Of a stretch of DNA of 15,389 nt, positions 1 to 6,713 are shown piece by piece. This DNA comes from Deltaproteobacteria bacterium (GTDB taxonomy: Bacteria; Desulfobacterota; Anaeroferrophillalia; Anaeroferrophillales; Tharpellaceae). How positions within the stretch are numbered: the first letter of the stretch is position 1; every line of letters starts with the position of its first letter. The notes beneath the pieces are model-generated. The model ran no database searches, was not told the origin of the DNA, and worked only from the letters and a program-made list of their open reading frames with translations. The translations under genes and the position numbers were made by a program. The stretch is from assembly GCA_030640695.1 (NCBI GenBank), contig DAOWIX010000068.1:1-15389 (forward strand). The letters are read 5' to 3'.

Positions 1-2235
1 TAAACCCAGACCGCTACCCTCTTTTTTGGTCGTAAAGAAAGGATCAAAGATCTTGTCACGCAACCCTTCGGCAATTCCACCACCCTGGTCTCGTACCAAA
101 ACTTTGACATAAGGGCCCGGTTTAATGGGCAAACTTACAGTTTGTTCGAAAATGATTTCTACATTCTCAGCACAGATTGAAATTGTCCCGCCCTCCGGCA
201 TGGCATGAACCGCATTGATCACCAGATTTTGGATTACCTGGCTGATCTGGCCGGCATCAACCTCGGCCGCCCAGAGATCCTCCGGGATCTCAAGGGAGAG
301 GGCTATTTTTGACCCCGTCAGAGAAAACTCGGCTGAATCCTTGATGATCTCACCGATCGCCGCAGTCTCCTTGATGGGCTCACCACCTTTGGCGAAAGTC
401 AGCAACTTCTGAGTCAAGTCAGCGGCCCTCCGCGAGGCTTTCAGGGCCTTCTCAAGGTTTTCGTGGGACTTTTTCGATTGCGGGCCGAGTCGCAGTGCGG
501 CAACCTCAATATTGCCCATAATTCCGGTTAGCAGATTGTTGAAATCGTGTGCAATCCCTCCGGCCAGACGTCCAACACTCTCAAGTTTTCTGAGTTTTAG
601 AACCTCTTCCTGCATGCGCTCCCGGTCAGTAATATCTCTAAAAACCAGAACCCCACCAATAATTTCGCTCTTCTCGTCTCGAATCGGCGAAGCACTGTCA
701 GCTATATTAAACTCCTGACCATGACGAGAGCGAAGTACCGTATTCTCGTCGAGTTCCAGAATCATACCCTGACGGATCGCCTGTGCGAGTGGATTTCGGG
801 CCGGCTCCCCTGTTTTACCTTCAACAATATCGAGAATTTCATCTATATTACGCCCTAAAGCTTCGGCATGTCGCCAGCCGGTCAACTGTTCAGCGACCCG
901 GTTCATCAATACCACCCGCCCCTCAAGGTCAGTGGTAATCACCGCGTCACCAATACTGCGCAGGGTTACCAAAAGCTGCTCCCGCTCATCCCGCAGTAAC
1001 TGTTCAAGTTCTTTGAATGTGGAGATATCCCGCATTACTGTATAGAGAATCTCCCGGCTCTCAAAAGGGACCACCGTCAACGAGACATCAGCCCAAAATT
1101 CGCGGCCCTCCAGATCACAATGAAGCCACTCAAAACGATGAAAACCACATTCATAGGCCCGCTTGATCATGACCTCAGCTTTCTTCTGCGACGAACGGCC
1201 ATCGGGTTGGCGGGCGGGTGACAAGCGCACCGGATGGATGATTAGCTCCTCTCTGTTTTTTGCTTTCAAGAGTTTCATAGCCGCCTGGTTGCAATCAAAA
1301 AAGCCCTCTTGGTCAAGCAGCAGCATCGAGTCGGAGGAGCGCTCAAACAACGACCTGAATTTCTCCTCACTCTCTTTCAAAGCTCGTTCTGATTCAACTC
1401 TGTCGGTAATGTCAATAGCGCTACCCAGAACCGTTATTTCTGCTTCATCTCCCACCAACGGAATCCCCGACAACTCCCACCAGCGGCAACTGCCATCTTT
1501 TTTCACGCCCACATAATCATAAGAAACCCCAGGGCTTTCAGCCGCACGACGGGACGCGGCCCGTTTTACACTCAAATCTTTATAGTCATCATGGAGAAGC
1601 TGGGTAAAATTCATACCCATAAGTTCGTCCCGAGAGTAGCCGGTCAGCACTTCACAAAACTTATTATTATAAGTGAAATTTCCCTTGCTGTCATAAGTGT
1701 AGACCATCACCTGCACATTTTCCGCAAAAGCCTTGAACTTAGCTTCACTACGGCGGAGATCGTCCGCAATCTTCTTTCTTTCTGTTATATCAATAGCGGT
1801 GCCAAGAGTAATCTTCTGCTCCTGCAATTCAACCTTTTCCGCATAAAGTTCAACCCATTTTATTTCACCACTTTTAGACAACAATTTGACATCATACTGC
1901 GCCGGAGGCAACTCCCCCTGAAATCGAGCCCGTATTCTCTCAAGCGCCATTTCTCGATGATCTGGATGAACCAGGTCAGAGATCGGCATTCGCAACAATT
2001 CATCATTCGAATATCCTGACAATGAGGATAAGAAAGGGTTCGCATAGATAATCTTGCCATGCTCGTCAATCATATAGACTGCGGCCTGAATTTTACCAGC
2101 AAAGACCCGGAAGCGATCTTCACTATCGTGCAGACGACCCATCAGATTTTCTTTATCCTGACGCAAAGATAGAATCTGCTGAATCAGTTCTTCTTTATCC
2201 ATCTGCTGCAAACGGCTGATTGATTCATCACTCAT
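1..2235 (-). CDS. Multi-PAS sensor histidine kinase, C-terminus cut by window edge
   Basis: A sensor kinase that should autophosphorylate on a histidine and pass the phosphate to a response regulator. Reading from ATG at 2235 the frame stays open for 745 codons to the left edge. Four PAS-like sensor domains start near residues 41, 167, 292 and 417; each shows the usual LTGY/LSGY-type and (D)ITxR-type PAS/PAC ends. The dimerisation/phosphoacceptor helix carries IAHDFNNLLTGI with H563. It is followed by an HATPase domain with N box (VIQNLVINAVHAMPEGG), G1 (RDQGGGIAEG), F box (FDPFFTTK) and the start of G2 (GSGLGL) at the edge. I see no transmembrane segment in the N-terminus (MSDESISRLQQMDKEEL), so it is probably cytoplasmic. 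The AHDFNNLL box is common in hybrid kinases, so a receiver domain may follow outside the window. An AGGGCAGG stretch upstream of 2235 may be the ribosome site. The signal sensed and the partner regulator are unknown. Confidence 0.93.
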   Translation of the reverse strand, partial: MSDESISRLQQMDKEELIQQILSLRQDKENLMGRLHDSEDRFRVFAGKIQAAVYMIDEHGKIIYANPFLSSLSGYSNDELLRMPISDLVHPDHREMALERIRARFQGELPPAQYDVKLLSKSGEIKWVELYAEKVELQEQKITLGTAIDITERKKIADDLRRSEAKFKAFAENVQVMVYTYDSKGNFTYNNKFCEVLTGYSRDELMGMNFTQLLHDDYKDLSVKRAASRRAAESPGVSYDYVGVKKDGSCRWWELSGIPLVGDEAEITVLGSAIDITDRVESERALKESEEKFRSLFERSSDSMLLLDQEGFFDCNQAAMKLLKAKNREELIIHPVRLSPARQPDGRSSQKKAEVMIKRAYECGFHRFEWLHCDLEGREFWADVSLTVVPFESREILYTVMRDISTFKELEQLLRDEREQLLVTLRSIGDAVITTDLEGRVVLMNRVAEQLTGWRHAEALGRNIDEILDIVEGKTGEPARNPLAQAIRQGMILELDENTVLRSRHGQEFNIADSASPIRDEKSEIIGGVLVFRDITDRERMQEEVLKLRKLESVGRLAGGIAHDFNNLLTGIMGNIEVAALRLGPQSKKSHENLEKALKASRRAADLTQKLLTFAKGGEPIKETAAIGEIIKDSAEFSLTGSKIALSLEIPEDLWAAEVDAGQISQVIQNLVINAVHAMPEGGTISICAENVEIIFEQTVSLPIKPGPYVKVLVRDQGGGIAEGLRDKIFDPFFTTKKEGSGLGL

Positions 2236-2409
2236 AAAAACCTGCCCTGTAACTACACATGCCCCTCCACCCTGACAAGCCCTGCCATCAATAAACAGAG
2301 GAACGGCAAAAGCAATTGCCTAAAAAACTGTCAGGTGACAAGAAACAAAAAAATACTAATAAATTCAAACCCTGATATAATCACATCAGATTAATTTAAC
2401 AAGTTGGAC

Positions 2410-2529
2410 ATGTCAAGAACTATCACAACCTTTAAGGAACACCTCAAATGGGAAATAGAACAATATTTACAAAAGATCTCAGAAACCCACAGGGGTAAGT
2501 CAAACAACCTCCCGAAATTTTTAGCTTGA
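2410..2529 (+). CDS. Doubtful small ORF, 39 aa
   Basis: An ATG at 2410 opens a frame of 39 codons ending with TGA at 2527-2529. The product begins MSRTITTFKEHLKWEIEQYL and has an amphipathic, Lys/Glu-rich look, with no signal peptide or membrane segment. There is only a weak purine stretch (AAGTTGG) in front of the start, and the stop codon overlaps the tpx -35 hexamer. I do not recognise it. It could equally be a chance frame in promoter DNA; conservation in related genomes would decide. Confidence 0.15.
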   Translation: MSRTITTFKEHLKWEIEQYLQKISETHRGKSNNLPKFLA

Positions 2530-2554
2530 CTTTAAACTGTAGTAAAAGTATTTA
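2526..2554 (+). promoter_or_regulatory. Candidate sigma70-type promoter of tpx
   Basis: TTGACT at 2526-2531 is a 5/6 match to the -35 consensus. A 17-bp spacer leads to TATTTA at 2549-2554, a weak 3/6 -10 match. Transcription would start near 2561 and leave a leader of about 40 nt before the tpx start. The weak -10 fits a promoter that needs help or is regulated, and it lies inside the left arm of an inverted repeat. Confidence 0.45.
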
Positions 2555-2579
2555 GTTTGCATGTTTAAATAAATACTTT
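2545..2579. repeat. Perfect 10-bp inverted repeat over the tpx promoter, candidate operator
   Basis: AAAGTATTTA at 2545-2554 and its exact reverse complement TAAATACTTT at 2570-2579 are separated by 15 bp. The left arm covers the proposed -10 of tpx and the right arm lies 20 bp before the tpx start codon. This placement is what a repressor site would have. The arms are not followed by a T-tract and are AT-rich, so an RNA terminator is unlikely. The sequence does not match the full PerR box. Which regulator binds, if any, cannot be told from the sequence. Confidence 0.4.
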
Positions 2580-2599
2580 AAATTATAATGGAGGTAAAC

Positions 2600-3100
2600 A
2601 TGGCTCAGACAACCTTACATGACAACCCGATTAATACCATTGGCTCTCTGCCTGAAATCGATACAAAGGCTCCCGACTTTCAACTTACTAATGCCGATTT
2701 AAGTGATGCCTCACTTAAAGACTTCAGCGGCAAACGACTGGTTTTGAATATCTTCCCCAGTATCGATACAGGTGTCTGTGCCACGGCTGTACGCCGTTTC
2801 AATGCCGAAGCCGATAAACTTGAAAATACCGCAGTCCTCTGTATCTCGGCCGACCTGCCTTTTGCCCAGGCCCGTTTCTGCGGTGCCGAAGGACTCGATC
2901 AGGTCATCACCCTCTCAGCCATGCGTGATCGCAAGTTTGGCGAAGATTACGGCGTCACAATTATCGATGGACCTCTAGCCGGACTATTCTCCCGAGCAGT
3001 TGTTATTGTTGATGAAAACGGCAAAGTCACCTACACCGAACAGGTTCCAGAAATCACTCAGGAACCCGATTATGAGGCGGCCCTGCAGAGCCTCAAATAG
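2600..3100 (+). CDS. tpx: Thiol peroxidase (atypical 2-Cys peroxiredoxin, Tpx)
   Basis: Reduces hydrogen peroxide and alkyl hydroperoxides using thioredoxin as electron donor. The 166-aa product matches the Tpx family over its whole length and has its usual size. The peroxidatic cysteine is C60 in FPSIDTGVC and the resolving cysteine C94 in ARFCGAEGL. The stretches LCISADLPFAQ and EITQEPDYEAAL are Tpx hallmarks. The start is set at ATG 2600 because GGAGG at 2590-2594 sits five bases upstream; an in-frame ATG at 2588 overlaps this ribosome site and would add four residues (MEVN). In Gram-negative bacteria Tpx is often periplasmic, but no signal peptide is visible here, so a cytoplasmic place is likelier. 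It has its own promoter region and a weak terminator-like hairpin behind it, so it is probably monocistronic. It lies next to oxygen-sensitive KorAB and ferritin-like genes, which suits an antioxidant role. Confidence 0.97.
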   Translation: MAQTTLHDNPINTIGSLPEIDTKAPDFQLTNADLSDASLKDFSGKRLVLNIFPSIDTGVCATAVRRFNAEADKLENTAVLCISADLPFAQARFCGAEGLDQVITLSAMRDRKFGEDYGVTIIDGPLAGLFSRAVVIVDENGKVTYTEQVPEITQEPDYEAALQSLK

Positions 3101-3107
3101 ACCTAAC

Positions 3108-3130
3108 CCGGCCCAGCCGGAACTAATTTT
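3108..3130 (+). terminator. Weak terminator-like hairpin after tpx
   Basis: CCGGC at 3108-3112 and GCCGG at 3116-3120 can form a 5-bp all-GC stem with a 3-nt loop. Five T residues end at 3130. The stem is short and five bases (AACTA) separate it from the T-run, so termination may be partial. Confidence 0.4.
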
Positions 3131-3307
3131 TAAAAAACCAATCGAAAACAGATGATAATAAAGACGTTTTTTGTTTTATAAAAAAAGTGTTGACCTTTTT
3201 GCGCTCTGGGCGTAGCGAGGAAGTACTCTTGGGGTGCGTTAAGTTTCACTGGCAAAATACTAATTTCATTTCTCAGACACTTCAGACACTGATACAGGAG
3301 GTCGATT
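3131..3307 (+). promoter_or_regulatory. Leader region of the korAB operon
   Basis: The 177 bp before korA are A/T-rich at first. TTGACC at 3190-3195 is a possible -35, but nothing close to TATAAT lies 16-18 bp downstream, so the promoter is unresolved. CGCT and AGCG around 3202-3217 could form a small stem. Just before the ribosome site is a tandem 9-bp repeat (listed separately), followed by a strong AGGAGGT at 3296-3302. Confidence 0.3.
3273..3290 (+). repeat. Tandem 9-bp repeat TCAGACACT x2 before the korA ribosome site
   Basis: Two exact, directly adjacent copies of TCAGACACT (3273-3281 and 3282-3290) end six bases before the AGGAGGT of korA. They may be replication slippage or a binding site in the mRNA leader; the sequence alone cannot tell. 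Confidence 0.8.
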
Positions 3308-5023
3308 TTGCTAAATTCATGCAACATCGTCATCGCTGGGGCCGCCGGTCAAGGGGTTGAATCGGCGCTAGTCTTAGCCGGAAAAAGCCTGCTTAAAGCT
3401 GGCTTTCATATTTTCATTTCGGCTGACTACCAATCCCGGGTACGGGGTGGCCACAACTTCATGCGGATACGTTTTGGCGACCAACCCCTGGCGGCGGCAG
3501 TCTCAACGATTAACTACCTGTTGGCCTTGAACGAAGAGAGCCTAACCCGACACCTGCCCAACCTGACAAATGAGGGCTTGGCTTTCGTAATGGCCGACGA
3601 CGGCCTAAATGTCGCGGATCAAAGAGTTGTCAAAATCCCCGCTGAAGCCGGCCCCACAACAGCCAAGACCGACACTTTCACCGGCATCAAACTCTTGGCC
3701 CTGCTCTTTACAGAACTCAGCCTATCTCCTGAGATCCTCAAAGAGAGCGTGCGTCAACAATTTGCTAAAAAACTTTCCCCTAAACTTCTACAAACCAATA
3801 TTGACACCATTTCCGAGCTCGCGAGATTTTTTACCGACCGACCCGTTCAGCCTCTGCCATTTTCTTCTTCACCCGACCCGCAAAGAATGCTGGTCAACGG
3901 CAACGATGCCATCGCCTTAGGCATGGTCGCCGCCGGCATCGGCGTCTACACCGCCTATCCGATGACCCCATCAACCTCGGTCATGAATGTCTTGGCCGAT
4001 TGCGGACCGCAAATGGGTATTGCTGTCGAACAGGTTGAAGATGAAATTGCGGCCTTAAATGCCGCCCTCGGCGCCTCTTATGCAGGAGCTCGAGCCGCAA
4101 CCGGCTCCTCTGGTGCCGGGATCTGCCTGATGGCCGAAGCCATCGGCCTGGCCGGCATCGGCGAAATCCCGATTGTTATTTTTGACGCACAACGCTCAAG
4201 CCCGGCAACCGGTATGGCAACCCGCACCGAACAGGCTGACCTCCTCTTTGTCGCCCACGTCTCCCATGGCGATTTTCCCCGCCTGATTATAGCTCCGGCT
4301 GGACATAGCGAATCTTTTTATCTGACCGCCGAAGCTTTCAATTTGGCCGATTACTGGCAGATACCGGTTTTTATCCTGAGCGACCAGGCTCAAGCCAGTA
4401 GCGAGCGCAGTGTCAACGAATTTGATCTTGAAAAAGTCACTATTGATCGCGGCGCCATCGCCAAAGAACCGCAGAGTGCCGAAATGTTGCGGCGCTACGA
4501 GGTTACCGAAACCGGCATCTCCCCTCGCGCCTTTCCGCAATTCTCAAAATGGCTGATCTCCTGCGACAGCCATGAACATAACGAGATCGGCCAGGTGAGC
4601 GATGACATTGAAAACCGTAACCGCCAACATAATAAAAGAATGCGCAAACTAGCGAATCTCGCCGCAACCCTGCCGGGGCCGGAAATCATCGGCGCTCCGG
4701 CGGACAACCTTCTTATCTGTTGGGGTTCAACCGTCGGCCCGGTACTCGAAGCCGCAGAGAAATTACGCACTCAAGGCCACAATTTTGCGGTTGCCATCTT
4801 TCAATACCTCTATCCGCTAAACCGCGAACGCATCGAAAAAGCCCTGGCACCGTTCAAAGAGATCTACACAATTGAGGGCAACTACTCCGGCCAACTTGGG
4901 AAATTGCTCCAAATGGAAACTAACGTGCGCATCTCCAGCCATATCGGCAAAACAGACGGCCGTCTGTTTACGGTTGAAGATGTAGTGCAAAGCTTGACCG
5001 AGCTTGTCGGAGGTGGACAATGA
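3308..5023 (+). CDS. korA: 2-oxoacid:acceptor oxidoreductase, fused gamma-alpha subunit (KorA type)
   Basis: Large subunit of a two-subunit, CoA-dependent 2-oxoacid (probably 2-oxoglutarate) oxidoreductase that oxidises the acid to acyl-CoA and CO2 and reduces ferredoxin; cytoplasmic. The 571-aa product has the gamma domain first (about 5-185; GAAGQGVES at 11-19 and ADYQSRVRGGHNF) and then the alpha domain (about 190-560). The substrate-site motif YPITP reads YPMTP here from Y217. TRTEQADLLF and the conserved VEDEIAALNAALGASYAGARA stretch follow. The start is TTG at 3308, six bases after AGGAGGT; no ATG or GTG in this frame fits that site. korB overlaps the stop by 4 bp, so the two are translationally coupled. 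Substrate specificity is inferred, since 2-oxoglutarate, pyruvate and branched-chain enzymes share this fold. Differences from usual family motifs include QRSSPATG where QRGGPSTG is common. No ferredoxin gene is adjacent. Confidence 0.92.
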   Translation: MLNSCNIVIAGAAGQGVESALVLAGKSLLKAGFHIFISADYQSRVRGGHNFMRIRFGDQPLAAAVSTINYLLALNEESLTRHLPNLTNEGLAFVMADDGLNVADQRVVKIPAEAGPTTAKTDTFTGIKLLALLFTELSLSPEILKESVRQQFAKKLSPKLLQTNIDTISELARFFTDRPVQPLPFSSSPDPQRMLVNGNDAIALGMVAAGIGVYTAYPMTPSTSVMNVLADCGPQMGIAVEQVEDEIAALNAALGASYAGARAATGSSGAGICLMAEAIGLAGIGEIPIVIFDAQRSSPATGMATRTEQADLLFVAHVSHGDFPRLIIAPAGHSESFYLTAEAFNLADYWQIPVFILSDQAQASSERSVNEFDLEKVTIDRGAIAKEPQSAEMLRRYEVTETGISPRAFPQFSKWLISCDSHEHNEIGQVSDDIENRNRQHNKRMRKLANLAATLPGPEIIGAPADNLLICWGSTVGPVLEAAEKLRTQGHNFAVAIFQYLYPLNRERIEKALAPFKEIYTIEGNYSGQLGKLLQMETNVRISSHIGKTDGRLFTVEDVVQSLTELVGGGQ

Positions 5024-5877
5024 GCTGCAATTATGAATCAGATTTTGCAAGCCAATGGTGTCCCGGCTGTGGCAATTTCGACACCCTTGAATGCCTGAAA
5101 ACTGCACTCTGCAACCTCCAGATAGAGGCTCGTGACTTTGTGATCGCGGCCGGTATCGGTCAGGCTGCTAAACTTGGATTTTCTCTGCGATGCAACTTAC
5201 TGGCAGGCCTCCACGGACGCGCTCTACCACTGGCTTTAGGACTCAAGATGGCCAACCACAAACTCCAAGTTTTAGCCGTTTCAGGAGATGGCTGTTTTTA
5301 TGCTGAAGGCGGCAACCACCTGCTCCACAACGCCCGCCGCAACCTCGACATCACCATGCTGGCCAGTGACAACCGAGTTTTCGGCCTCACTAAAGGCCAG
5401 GCATCACCCACAGCGGCGGCTGATTTTATCACCAAAATCCATCCCGAAGGTAGCGGAGCTCAACCTCTGGAGCCAACCCTCCTCGCTTTAAGTGCCGGGG
5501 CAACATTCGTAGCCAAGGCTTTCACCGGCAATCCCGATGAATTAACCGCTATCATAGAAGCTGGTATCAATCATCAAGGTTTTGCCCTGATTGACATTCT
5601 TTCACCCTGTGTTTCATTTAATAAAGTCAATACTTTTGCCTGGCTCAAAAAGAGGATAGAACCGATCGCCGAAAGCCATGACCGAAACAATCGCGCTGCG
5701 GCCCTGCAACTAGCCCAGTTTAACCCTGAGGAAAAAATCCCCACAGGCATCTACTATCAGACCGAAAAGCCGGTCTACGGAGCTCACAAAAAAGCCTTAA
5801 GCGGAGAACCGATTGCCGGGCGCACCCAAAATTACAAACCGGAGCGCGTAAAACCTCTGTTCGCCCGCTACCGATAA
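5020..5877 (+). CDS. korB: 2-oxoacid:ferredoxin oxidoreductase beta subunit (KorB type), with altered cluster and TPP motifs
   Basis: Small subunit of the same enzyme. It binds thiamine pyrophosphate and, in this family, one [4Fe-4S] cluster. The 285-aa length is normal. Visible motifs are WCPGCG (C14, C17), HGRALPLALGLKMAN, the TPP motif SGDGC with D90, the SDNRVFGLTKGQASPT loop, and SPCVSFN with C197. In known KorB proteins the cluster is held by the two cysteines of CPGC, one in GIGC and one near residue 197. Here GIGC is GIGQ, with Gln48 in the ligand position. C58 lies ten residues on and could substitute. The usual GDGD is GDGC (C92). The ATG at 5020 overlaps the korA stop (ATGA) and is preceded by GGAGGTGG. 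The rest of the sequence is well conserved, so this reads as a functional but divergent subunit and not a decayed gene. Confidence 0.92.
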   Translation: MSCNYESDFASQWCPGCGNFDTLECLKTALCNLQIEARDFVIAAGIGQAAKLGFSLRCNLLAGLHGRALPLALGLKMANHKLQVLAVSGDGCFYAEGGNHLLHNARRNLDITMLASDNRVFGLTKGQASPTAAADFITKIHPEGSGAQPLEPTLLALSAGATFVAKAFTGNPDELTAIIEAGINHQGFALIDILSPCVSFNKVNTFAWLKKRIEPIAESHDRNNRAAALQLAQFNPEEKIPTGIYYQTEKPVYGAHKKALSGEPIAGRTQNYKPERVKPLFARYR

Positions 5878-5936
5878 ACTTTAAGCCTTTGGATTCCTAA
5901 CCGATTAACTTCCACATAATATTTAAGGAGGAATAG

Positions 5937-6458
5937 ATGAGCCAAGAGAGAATCAACGCCCTGGAAATCGCCCTCAACAACGAAATGAAGGAACATGAAT
6001 TCTACCTTAAACAAGCCGAAAGAAGTTCAAACCCGGTTGGCAAAGCGATGTTTCTACAGATCGCTGAGGAAGAGCTCGAACATCACGAACGCCTCAAACA
6101 ATTACATGAAAAATGGGAGAAAGAGGAGCAATGGCCGGAGAGTGTCCCCTTGGAGGTTGCCGGTTCAAACCTCAAAGCAACCCTTCAGAAAGTCGTAGAC
6201 GCAACCCATAGCCAAGATCCGGGTGATGCCGGCGATCTTGAAGCGGTGCGCACAGCTATAAATTTTGAGGCCGAAGGGGTTAAGTTTTATAAAAAACTCA
6301 GTGAGAGCTCACAAGACAAACAAGAAAAAGCTTTCTTCAACCTGCTGGCTGCGATTGAAAACGAGCACCTGCAATCCCTGATTGAGACTGAAGCTTTTTT
6401 CCTCGATCCGGCCCAGTGGTATATGCAAAATGAACATGGCGGCCTCGACGGCGTCTGA
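5937..6458 (+). CDS. Rubrerythrin-like ferritin-family protein without a rubredoxin domain
   Basis: A four-helix ferritin-like protein expected to hold a di-iron centre. Relatives reduce peroxide or store iron in anaerobes. In 173 aa it shows two helix pairs with iron-ligand motifs: NEMKEHEFY (E16, E19) and EEELEHH (E46-x-x-H49) in the first half, then NFEAEGVKFY (E111, E113) and IENEH (E141-x-x-H144) in the second. The C-terminus ends in WYMQNEHGGLDGV with no CxxC pairs, so the rubredoxin domain of classical rubrerythrin is absent and electrons must come from elsewhere. It is cytoplasmic, with no signal peptide. It starts 59 bp after korB behind a perfect AAGGAGG, with no terminator between, so it is probably the last gene of a korAB operon. 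A long hairpin follows its stop. The exact reaction is not known from the sequence. Confidence 0.9.
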   Translation: MSQERINALEIALNNEMKEHEFYLKQAERSSNPVGKAMFLQIAEEELEHHERLKQLHEKWEKEEQWPESVPLEVAGSNLKATLQKVVDATHSQDPGDAGDLEAVRTAINFEAEGVKFYKKLSESSQDKQEKAFFNLLAAIENEHLQSLIETEAFFLDPAQWYMQNEHGGLDGV

Positions 6459-6487
6459 AATAGCAGCAGCGTTCTCTTTTACAATAT

Positions 6488-6535
6488 CAAAGCCCGAATA
6501 AGTTCGACAAAACTGTCGAACTTATTCGGGCTTTG
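6488..6535 (+). terminator. Long perfect hairpin after the korAB-ferritin operon
   Basis: A perfect 21-bp inverted repeat pairs 6488-6508 with 6515-6535 around a 6-nt loop (AAAACT); the loop ends can add one more A-T pair. The core is GCCCGAATAAGTTCGAC. It follows the stop codon by about 30 bp, and TCGTTTTC comes after the stem, so the T-tract is imperfect. It most likely ends transcription. The stem is longer than most intrinsic terminators, so a repeated palindrome or an RNA-processing site is also possible. Confidence 0.8.
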
Positions 6536-6614
6536 TCGTTTTCAAGTTTCACCACATTTCCCATCAATCTACATAACATATCGAAATAACTATATAAATA
6601 TTTTCAACAACGAC

Positions 6615-6630
6615 TGGCACGGTTCATGTA
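6615..6630 (+). promoter_or_regulatory. Possible sigma54-type promoter before the DUF2202 gene
   Basis: TGGCACGGTTCATGTA carries a perfect TGGCAC (-24) with correct spacing to ATGTA at the -12 position, where TTGCA is expected. The near-invariant GC of the -12 element is GT here, which weakens the call. Transcription would begin near 6641 and give a leader of about 70 nt. An alternative AT-rich -10-like TATATAAAT lies at 6589-6599. Confidence 0.3.
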
Positions 6631-6680
6631 GAGTATATCTCCATAAATCATGAAACACATTTAATCTTAAACACAACCTA

Positions 6681-6698
6681 ACAAACCTTACAAACCTT
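6681..6698 (+). repeat. Tandem 9-bp repeat ACAAACCTT x2 before the DUF2202 ribosome site
   Basis: Two exact adjacent copies of ACAAACCTT (6681-6689, 6690-6698), with a degenerate copy just upstream (ACAACCTA), end directly before AAAGGAG of the next gene. The position is the same as that of the tandem 9-bp repeat before korA, although the sequence differs. Confidence 0.8.
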
Positions 6699-6713
6699 AA
6701 AGGAGAAGTAATT

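Larger units (their letters stand above)
2236..2587. other. AT-rich intergenic region between kinase and tpx
   Basis: About 350 bp separate two divergently read genes. It is markedly AT-rich compared with the flanking genes. It holds the tpx promoter candidate and an inverted repeat (listed separately), a TATAAT at 2376-2381 with no good -35 partner, a short palindrome CTGAT-N8-ATCAG at 2372-2389, and one doubtful 39-codon ORF at 2410-2529. I see no structured RNA or mobile element. Confidence 0.7.

Noticed and set aside
1591..2019. 142-codon open frame on the plus strand
   Set aside because: It lies antisense inside the PAS domains of the kinase, and its product has no recognisable motif; a shadow of the real gene.
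2582..2590. TTATAAT as a PerR half-box or -10 element for tpx
   Set aside because: Only half of the PerR palindrome is present, and as a -10 it would place the transcript start at or after the ribosome site.
2588..2599. Upstream ATG as start of tpx
   Set aside because: It overlaps the GGAGG ribosome site that serves ATG 2600; the family N-terminus begins MxQT.
6488..6535. Hairpin as an insertion-sequence end or MITE
   Set aside because: No transposase, no flanking target duplication and a position directly after a stop codon; terminator is simpler.
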